A DNA stretch of 64,000 nt, taken from NCBI GenBank assembly GCA_005885405.1, contig VAYN01000011.1, positions 29,195 through 93,194 on the forward strand, written 5' to 3'. The notes under the pieces were generated by a model, which was not told the origin of the DNA, did no database searches, and was given only the letters and a program-made list of their open reading frames with translations. The DNA is from Actinomycetota bacterium. GTDB taxonomy: Bacteria > Actinomycetota > Thermoleophilia > Solirubrobacterales > 70-9. Positions 58,410 to 64,000 of this stretch are shown here, one piece after another (within the stretch, counting starts at the first letter, position 1; the number at the start of each line of letters is the position of its first letter). A program made the translations under genes and the position numbers.

Positions 58410-59144
58410 ATGAGACTTGAGGGACGCAAGGCGCTGGTGACGGGGGGAGCGAGCGGCATCGGCGCCGCCATCGCCGCCCGCCTCTCGGCCGAGGGCGCCG
58501 AGGTCTGGATAGGCGACCTCAACCTCGAAGGCGCGGAGAAGGTCGCAGCCGAGATCGCCGGCCACGCCGTCGAACTCGACGTCACCGACCTCGAGGCAGC
58601 CCGTGCCGCCGTCGCCGCGGTCGGCGAGCTGGACGTCCTCATCAACAATGCCGGCATGGACAACTTCGGCTTCTTCGTCTACGTCACCCAGGAGCAGTGG
58701 CAGCAGGTGCTGGACATCAACCTCGGCGGGGTTATGAACTGCACCCACGCGGCGCTGCCGGGGATGCAGGAGCGCGGCTACGGCCGCATCGTCAACATCT
58801 CCTCCGAGGCGGGCCGCGTCGGCTCCAAGGGCTCGGCCGCCTACAGCGCCGCCAAGGCCGGCGTCATCGGCTTCACCAAGGCGATAGCCCGCGAGGCCGC
58901 CCGCTACGGCGTCACCGCCAACGCAATCGCTCCCGGCCTGATCGAGACCCCCCTCCTGATGGGCGCCAAGGAGTTCGGCGAGATCGGCGAAAAAGTCATC
59001 GAGACGATGAAGTCGTCCACTCAGATGGGGCGTCTGGGGCAACCCGAGGAGGTAGCGGCAGCCGCGGCGTTCCTAGCCTCGGACGACGCTTCGTACGTGA
59101 CCGGGGAGACGCTAGGCGTCTCTGGCGGCCTCGGCATGGTCTAA
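58410..59144 (+). CDS. Short-chain dehydrogenase/reductase (FabG-like)
   Basis: 244 residues. ALVTGGASGIGAAIAARLSA is the NADP(H) loop, VLINNAGMDNFGFF the NNAG motif, RIVNISSEAGRVGSKGSAAYSAAKAG holds the catalytic Ser, Tyr and Lys (positions 140, 153, 157 approx). Closely related to 3-oxoacyl-ACP or acetoacetyl-CoA reductases. Since acetoacetate-CoA ligase and Ccr are in the window, acetoacetyl-CoA reduction is one attractive role but not proven. Divergent from npdG. Confidence 0.85.
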   Translation: MRLEGRKALVTGGASGIGAAIAARLSAEGAEVWIGDLNLEGAEKVAAEIAGHAVELDVTDLEAARAAVAAVGELDVLINNAGMDNFGFFVYVTQEQWQQVLDINLGGVMNCTHAALPGMQERGYGRIVNISSEAGRVGSKGSAAYSAAKAGVIGFTKAIAREAARYGVTANAIAPGLIETPLLMGAKEFGEIGEKVIETMKSSTQMGRLGQPEEVAAAAAFLASDDASYVTGETLGVSGGLGMV

Positions 59145-59215
59145 GCGCCGCAAGCTGCACGAACAGCAGCGGGGTAAGGGGGAGGGAGTCGGACGGTTGG
59201 TGACTTGTAGGGGCT

Positions 59216-60129
59216 ATGACCCCCAAAACCCACCAATCGAGGGATGCCTGGACACTCGCGAAGCGGCAGCACGGGGTCATCACTCGTGTCCAGCTGCTCG
59301 AACTGGGCTTTAGCTCTGAAGCAATTCGGCACCGGCTTGGGAACGGCCGCCTATATCGAGTTCGGCGCGGGGTCTATGCGGTCGGACGCCCCTTCCTCAC
59401 TCCCTACGGCCGTTGGATGGCCGCTGTGCTCGCCTGTGGCGATGGCGCCGTCCTCAGTCACTCCAGCGCCGCAGCTCTCTGGCGCATCGGGTTTGAGGAG
59501 CGTTCCGGCATTGAGCTTTCCCTACCCAGCCCTTCTCGCCGGCGTCGCCCAGGGATTCGGATTCACCGTCGGCCTTCGCTGCAGGAACGCGACATCACTG
59601 CCGAGTACGGCATCCCGGTTACGACTCCCGTCCAGACCCTTCTCGACCTCACGCTCAGGCTCGACCGCCTTGGCGTCGAGCGGATGATCAACGAGGCCGA
59701 CAGATACAACCTCGTCAATCCGCCGCAACTGCGCCGTGCACTAGATCAGCGGCCTGGCCAGAAGGGAGTCGCCCTCCTCCGCCACATTCTCGACCGCCGC
59801 ACCTTTCGGCTCACCAAAGAGGAGTTGGAACGGCGCTTTCTTCCGCTCGCCGCACAGGCTGGCCTGCCCGTCCTCTCACCGGGCAGTGGGTGAACGAATT
59901 CGAAGTCGACTTCTACTGGCCGGACCTCGGCCTGGTCGTCGAGACGGACGGCCTCCGCTACCACCGCACGCCGGCCGAGCAGGCTCGGGACCGGCTCCGC
60001 GACCAGGCGCACACCGCCGCCGGCCTCACCCAGCTCCGCTTCACCCACGAGCAGGTGCGCTACGAACCGGAGTACGTGCGCGGAATCCTCGCTCAGACGG
60101 CGAGCCGCTTGGCCATCTCGACGAAGTAG
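59216..60129 (+). pseudogene. AbiEi-like antitoxin domain/DUF559 endonuclease-fold protein, frameshifted
   Basis: The first frame (59216-59893) has the AbiEi-type winged helix KRQHGVITRVQLLELGFSSE, IRHRLGNGRLYRVRRGVYAV and SHSSAAALWRIG. It ends after AAQAGLPVLSPGSG. The second frame (59890-60129) carries the DUF559/Vsr-like catalytic end: NEFEVDFYWPDLGLVVETDG, LRYHRTPAEQARDRLRDQAH. A single-base shift near 59871-59885 would join them through TGQWVNEFEVDF. Such orphan genes are common in actinobacteria; function unknown. Confidence 0.7.
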
Positions 60130-62021
60130 TCGAGTGCGGCCGGGTTTGCCAGCGAGTCGCGGCTCGCTGCCTTCTCCACCGGCGTCCCCATCAGGATCTT
60201 CTTCACCGGCACCTCGAGCACCTTGCCGCTGAGGGTGCGCGGCACCTCATCGATCTGGAAGACCTCGTCGGGAACGTGCCGCGGCGAGCACCGCTCGCGC
60301 ACCCGCCGCGCGATCTCCCGCGGCAGCCCCTCGTCGATCTCCGCGCCCTCGCGCATCACCACGAAGAGCGGCATCCAGCCGTCGGTCCCCGGCCGTGGCA
60401 CATCGACGACGAGGGCGTCGACGATCTCCTCGATTCCCAGAACCGCCCGGTAGATCTCCGCCGTGCCCATGCGGATGCCGCCGCGGTTGATCGTCGAGTC
60501 CGAGCGGCCGTAGATGACCGCCGTCCCGCGCCGGGTCATTTCCAACCAGTCGCCGTGGCGCCAGGTGCCGGGGAACATCTCGAAATAGCTCTCGCGGTAG
60601 CGGCTGCCGTCCTCGTCGCCGACCTCCCCGACCACCGGTTCGCCCTCTTCGTTCCAAGCCTCGACCGCCGCCCCCAGCGCCCGCGCCTGTAGCTCACCGC
60701 GGTACACCGGCAGCGTCGCCACCCCGCCGACGAAGGCGGTGCAGAGGTCGGTGCCGCCGCTGGTCGAGAAGAGCCAGGTGTCTGCGCCGACGTGCTCGTA
60801 GATCCAGTCGAAGCCCTCGGGCGAGAGGGGGGACCCGGTCGAGCCGACCGCCTTCAGCGCGCCGAGGTCCCGCCCCGACCCCGGCTCGATCCCCGCCTTC
60901 ATGCAGGCGCCGATGTAAGCGGCGCTGGTCCCGAACATCGTCACCCCGGCCTGCTCCGCCAGATCCCAGAGCACGGTCATGTCGGGATGCCCCGGGTTGC
61001 CGTCGTAGAGGACGATCGCGGCTTTGGTCAGCAGCCCGGAGACGAGGAAGTTCCACATCATCCAGCCGGTCGTCGTGAACCAGAAGAGGCGATCGCCGGG
61101 ATGGGCGTCGACGTGGAGGTTCAGCTTCTTCAGGTGCTCGAGCAGGATCCCGCCCTGCCCCTGGACGATCGCCTTCGGCAGCCCGGTGGTGCCGGAGGAG
61201 TAGAGGACCCAGAGCGGGTGGTCGAAGGGGACGCGATCGAACTCCAGCGCCGCGCCCTCGCCGCCGGCCAGCAGGTCCTCCCACCGGCTCGCGTCGGTCA
61301 GCGCGCCCAGGTCGGGATCAGCGTTGAGGTACGGGAGGACGACCGTCCGCCGCAGGCTCGGCATCGCCTCCTTTAGCTGGGCGACGACGTCGCGCCGGTC
61401 GAAGTCCTTGCCGCCGTAGCGGTAGCCGTCGACCGCGAAGAGGACCTTCGGCTCGATCTGGGCGAAGCGATCGATGACGCTGGCCGGGCCGAAGTCCGGC
61501 GAGCAGCTCGACCAGACGGCGCCGATCGAGACGGCGGCGAGGAAGGCGACGATCGCCTCCGGGATGTTCGGCAGGTAGGCGACGACCCGGTCGCCGCGCT
61601 CGACCCCGAGCGCCCGCAGCCCTGCCGCTGCCGCGGCAACCTGCTGCCGCAGCTCGCCCCAGGTCAGCTCATCGAGCTCGCGCAACTCCGAGGCGTGGAG
61701 AATCGCCACCTCCTCGTCGTCTTTGCCGGCGAAGACGTGCTCGGCGTAGTTCAGTCGCGTGCCGGGGAACCAGCGCGCCCCCGGCATCTCCCGGCTCGCC
61801 AGCACGGCACCGCGCTCGCCGTCCGCCTGAAGCCCGAAGAAGTCCCAGATCGCATCCCAGAATGCATCGAGGTCGTCGACCGACCACTGCCAGAGCTCCG
61901 CATACCCGCCGAACGAGAGCCCGCGCTCAGCCTCCAGCCAGCGCATGAACTCGACCAGCCGCGAGCGCTCGACCAGCTCGGCCGACGGCTCCCACAGCAG
62001 CTCCCCGTTGGCCGCGTTCAC
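60093..62021 (-). CDS. Acetoacetate-CoA ligase
   Basis: 642 residues of the AMP-forming family: P-loop VLYSSGTTGLPKAIVQGQGG, FTTTGWMMWNFLVSGLLTKA, GSTGSPLSPEGFDWIYEHVG, GRSDSTINRGGIRMGTAEIY and the acceptor Lys in RTLSGKVLEVPVKKIL. WFPGTRLNYAEHVF and the length separate it from plain acetyl-CoA synthetase. It makes acetoacetyl-CoA, which after reduction and dehydration yields crotonyl-CoA for Ccr. Start GTG 62021, four bases from the tRNA-Leu gene. Its last 37 bases overlap the broken DUF559 gene. Confidence 0.9.
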   Translation of the reverse strand: MNAANGELLWEPSAELVERSRLVEFMRWLEAERGLSFGGYAELWQWSVDDLDAFWDAIWDFFGLQADGERGAVLASREMPGARWFPGTRLNYAEHVFAGKDDEEVAILHASELRELDELTWGELRQQVAAAAAGLRALGVERGDRVVAYLPNIPEAIVAFLAAVSIGAVWSSCSPDFGPASVIDRFAQIEPKVLFAVDGYRYGGKDFDRRDVVAQLKEAMPSLRRTVVLPYLNADPDLGALTDASRWEDLLAGGEGAALEFDRVPFDHPLWVLYSSGTTGLPKAIVQGQGGILLEHLKKLNLHVDAHPGDRLFWFTTTGWMMWNFLVSGLLTKAAIVLYDGNPGHPDMTVLWDLAEQAGVTMFGTSAAYIGACMKAGIEPGSGRDLGALKAVGSTGSPLSPEGFDWIYEHVGADTWLFSTSGGTDLCTAFVGGVATLPVYRGELQARALGAAVEAWNEEGEPVVGEVGDEDGSRYRESYFEMFPGTWRHGDWLEMTRRGTAVIYGRSDSTINRGGIRMGTAEIYRAVLGIEEIVDALVVDVPRPGTDGWMPLFVVMREGAEIDEGLPREIARRVRERCSPRHVPDEVFQIDEVPRTLSGKVLEVPVKKILMGTPVEKAASRDSLANPAALDYFVEMAKRLAV

Positions 62022-62025
62022 TTAT

Positions 62026-62108
62026 GCCGGAGGTGGGATTCGAACCCACAAGCCCGCAAGGGCAATCGATTTTGAGTCGATCGCGTATGCCAATTCCGCC
62101 ACTCCGGC
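62026..62108 (-). tRNA. tRNA-Leu (anticodon CAA)
   Basis: Acceptor GCCGGAG/CTCCGGC, D arm with GGCGGAATTGGCATACGC, anticodon arm ATCGA-CTCAAAA-TCGAT reading CAA, a long variable arm (GCCCTTGCGGGC), and T loop GGGTTCGAATCCC. CCA is not encoded. Decodes TTG. Confidence 0.95.
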
Positions 62109-62131
62109 GCCGTCAGAACGATAAAGCCGGA

Positions 62132-62653
62132 TCAGGCCGGCTGCGGATGGCCCGAGGCGCCGGCGCCGTAGTCCTCACCGGATCCGATCGGCCGCTCCTC
62201 CTCGACGTGCCACTCCTGGTTGAAGGCGTAAAGCGAGGCGGCGATCAAGGCGATCTGCAGGAGACCGAGGATGATCACCAGCAAGCCGATCAGCGAGGAG
62301 GGGAGGAGGGCCTCGTCGAAACCGGCGCGGTCGCGGTTAAACCAGCTTTCGGCGCCGACCGCGCAGAAGATCGCGAGGATCATCGAGAGCGCCGCCACCA
62401 CCGGCAGGATGCCGCGGTTCCAGCGCGCGACCAGGAAGGCGAAGAAGGCGTAGAGGAGCGCGTAGATCGCGCAGACGATTCCCATCCCGCCACCGCCCTT
62501 GAGCAGCGACCAGCCGCCGATCGTCACCAAGGCCGCGACCACCGCCGTCGCAACCAGCAAAAGCACGACGACGAACTTGGTCGTGACCGATCCGGCCTTT
62601 TCCCGATTCGGGCGCCAAAGTTCGTATCCCGGCCTCACCTCTCCAACAGCCAC
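62132..62653 (-). CDS. Hypothetical membrane protein, four or five helices
   Basis: 173 residues, start GTG 62653. Hydrophobic segments: FVVVLLLVATAVVAALVTIG, MGIVCAIYALLYAFFAFLVA, GILPVVAALSMILAIFCAVG and LIGLLVIILGLLQIALIAAS. N- and C-termini are hydrophilic. I do not recognise the family. Placed between two tRNA-Leu genes. Confidence 0.7.
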   Translation of the reverse strand: MAVGEVRPGYELWRPNREKAGSVTTKFVVVLLLVATAVVAALVTIGGWSLLKGGGGMGIVCAIYALLYAFFAFLVARWNRGILPVVAALSMILAIFCAVGAESWFNRDRAGFDEALLPSSLIGLLVIILGLLQIALIAASLYAFNQEWHVEEERPIGSGEDYGAGASGHPQPA

Positions 62654-62724
62654 GGCCCGATCATAGAATCTGTCAGCGACGCGCCGCCGTTGGCCGCGCG
62701 TTAAGGCCCTCCGGGGCTGGCCAC

Positions 62725-62809
62725 GCGGGCGTGGCGGAATTTGGCAGACGCGCCAGGTTTAGGTCCTGGTGATCGAAAGATCGTGGGGGTTCAAGTCCCT
62801 CCGCCCGCA
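62725..62809 (+). tRNA. tRNA-Leu (anticodon TAG)
   Basis: Acceptor GCGGGCG/CGCCCGC (62725-62731, 62802-62808), anticodon arm CCAGG-TTTAGGT-CCTGG reading TAG, variable arm GATCGAAAGATC, T loop GGGTTCAAGTCCC, discriminator A. CCA is not encoded. Decodes CTA and, by wobble, other CTN codons. Confidence 0.95.
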
Positions 62810-62849
62810 TGAGAGGATGGCGCGCAAGCCATCGAACCGAGGAGCCTTC

Positions 62850-64000
62850 GTGTCTCGTCTGCGCCATCCCGCCAAGCCCCTGATCCTCCTGCTCGCCTTC
62901 GCGGGCCTCGCCGCTGCGCTGAGCGGCTGCGTCTACTTCAAGGCGCAGAGTCTCAGTTTGTCGCAGCCCGGCGGAATCGGATCAGTGCGTGTCCACTTCG
63001 TCTTCTGCACGGAACCCGAAGTCGAAAAAGCAACCTGCGAACCGCCGGAAGAAAACACCGAAGTCCAGCTGCTCCTCGGCATTGCGGTGCCTCCGGGCTC
63101 GGTGGCTCCGACGACGATCACGGCTTCGCCGGCAAGCGGCGGCACCCCGATCGTCTTCACCCGGAACGACGAAGTCGCAACTGAACTCGCGGCGTCCTCC
63201 GGGAATCTGGAACAGGTTGCTAAAGAAGCTGAAGAAGAGATCGAAGGGACCCAGGCCTGGCCACCGGCTGGGCTCCAGGGCGTCGGCTATCTCTCAGATG
63301 CGGTCCGCGAAACCGATGGACTGACCCAGGAATGGACGGTTGACGCGGACTTCGGTCTGCCCACCGCCGCGGGCGGCGGAGCCTTCGCGGGACCCTTCGC
63401 GACCGCGCTCGCGGGAGGGGAGAGGGTTGTGAGCCCGTCCCAGTCCGCGAGTCGCCCCGTTCGCTGCTTCCGGTTCAAAGAACCGCCGCAGGAAAGCGAA
63501 GCATTCTGCGCCGGTACCTCGCAGCGCCGCGAAATCGGGACCTCTGACCTGCGGATCGCCGCTCCCGCTGTGGCCAACGTCTTCGTCGGTGGCCAGGTCC
63601 CGGTCGCCTTCGGCGTCAGCTTCGCCAGCTCGGCGCCGACGCCAGCGGCTATCGCCTACACCGCCACCTCGACCCTGAAAGGGGCGAAAGTGGCGGCCGC
63701 CAGCAACGGCAAAGTCACCGTGACCGTCCCGAAAAACGCGAAACCGGGCACCTACGAAGTCACCCTCACCGGCACCGCCCAGGTGCCGAACGGAGCCTCC
63801 TCCTCGGCCGTGGCCAAGATCAAGGTGACGAAGCCGAAGATCAAGCTTGGCGCCGTCAAGCTGAACAAGGCCAAAGGGACGGCGACCCTCTCGGTCAAGG
63901 TTCCCTCGGCAGGAACCCTCACCGCTACCGGCAAGGGCATCGTCAAGGCGAAGAAGAAGGCCAAGAAGGCCAAGAAGCTGACGATCACAATCAAGGCCAA
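62850..64000 (+). CDS. Secreted lipoprotein, C-terminus beyond window
   Basis: An open frame from GTG 62850 (GAGGAG seven bases upstream) through the window end, 383 residues seen. The N-terminus PLILLLAFAGLAAALSGCVY is a lipoprotein signal with Cys33. The body contains a Glu-rich helix (NLEQVAKEAEEEIEGTQ), four Cys, and from about residue 250 repeated Ig-like sheets ending in a Lys-rich segment (KAKKKAKKAKKLTITIKA). Family unknown; a cell-surface adhesin-like or cell-wall binding role is guessable from the basic repeats. Confidence 0.75.
   Translation, partial: MSRLRHPAKPLILLLAFAGLAAALSGCVYFKAQSLSLSQPGGIGSVRVHFVFCTEPEVEKATCEPPEENTEVQLLLGIAVPPGSVAPTTITASPASGGTPIVFTRNDEVATELAASSGNLEQVAKEAEEEIEGTQAWPPAGLQGVGYLSDAVRETDGLTQEWTVDADFGLPTAAGGGAFAGPFATALAGGERVVSPSQSASRPVRCFRFKEPPQESEAFCAGTSQRREIGTSDLRIAAPAVANVFVGGQVPVAFGVSFASSAPTPAAIAYTATSTLKGAKVAAASNGKVTVTVPKNAKPGTYEVTLTGTAQVPNGASSSAVAKIKVTKPKIKLGAVKLNKAKGTATLSVKVPSAGTLTATGKGIVKAKKKAKKAKKLTITIKA

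Noticed and set aside
63370-63470. GC-rich inverted segments in the terminal lipoprotein gene
   Set aside because: Pairing is only 7-8 bp with gaps; compatible with chance in GC-rich low-complexity coding sequence.
1-64000. CRISPR arrays, insertion sequences or transposase genes
   Set aside because: No evenly spaced direct repeats and no transposase or integrase motif were found; the repeats seen are palindromes.

Overview
The window is a 64 kb piece of a high-GC chromosome from an actinobacterium. It carries a complete-looking but partly damaged coenzyme F420 gene set (fbiC, cofD, cofC, cofE, npdG), a GTP-type PEP carboxykinase, a DtxR-family regulator, a PQQ-type sugar dehydrogenase and many TTG/GTG starts. 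A Thermoleophilia/Solirubrobacterales-like organism is my best guess; this rests on gene content and style, not on a marker gene. Genes are packed tightly, very often with 4-base ATGA, GTGA or TTGA stop/start overlaps.

Layout. 1-1600: a TetR regulator cut by the window edge, an odd long-variable-arm tRNA-like gene with repeats of its anticodon arm, and a lower-GC orphan gene. 1.6-12 kb: central carbon and folate metabolism (sucCD with a ferredoxin, pckG, malyl-CoA lyase, pabC, pabAB, an acyl-CoA dehydrogenase). 12-42 kb: a large exopolysaccharide region with a UDP-sugar dehydrogenase, a phosphoglycosyltransferase, a Wzc-like kinase, two Wzy-like polymerases, two Wzx-like flippases, about eight glycosyltransferase genes, a polysaccharide deacetylase and two secreted glycosidase-like proteins, one behind a probable cyclic-di-GMP riboswitch. 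MaoC hydratase and ethylmalonyl-CoA mutase lie inside it. 42-51 kb: clpS, crotonyl-CoA carboxylase/reductase, rmuC, ygfZ, a manganese regulator/transporter operon, an ABC substrate-binding protein and an aquaporin. 51-62 kb: F420 biosynthesis, an SDR, a broken AbiEi/DUF559 gene and acetoacetate-CoA ligase. 62-64 kb: two tRNA-Leu genes, a membrane protein and a truncated lipoprotein.

Two functional threads connect the window. The first is the ethylmalonyl-CoA pathway: crotonyl-CoA carboxylase/reductase, ethylmalonyl-CoA mutase, a candidate methylsuccinyl-CoA dehydrogenase, a MaoC hydratase and a malyl-CoA/methylmalyl-CoA lyase are all here but scattered over nearly 38 kb, with acetoacetate-CoA ligase feeding in and SucCD and PckG draining the products. 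The second is cell-surface polysaccharide made by a Wzx/Wzy-type route.

The most unusual signal is a set of long-armed palindromes placed in frame inside protein genes. An 81-bp element (27-bp arm, 27-nt loop, 27-bp arm) lies between ygfZ and mntR and again, inverted and 97.5% identical, inside fbiC, where it adds exactly 27 codons. Further palindromes of 59-67 bp lie in frame inside pabC, pabAB (twice) and cofE; two of them share a loop motif TGCARGTA. This resembles in principle the Rickettsia palindromic elements that add peptide segments to proteins. Separately, five genes (a glycosyltransferase, a Wzy-like polymerase, a small gene after ccr, cofC and an AbiEi-like gene) are interrupted by frameshifts, so either the assembly has indel errors or these genes are decaying.
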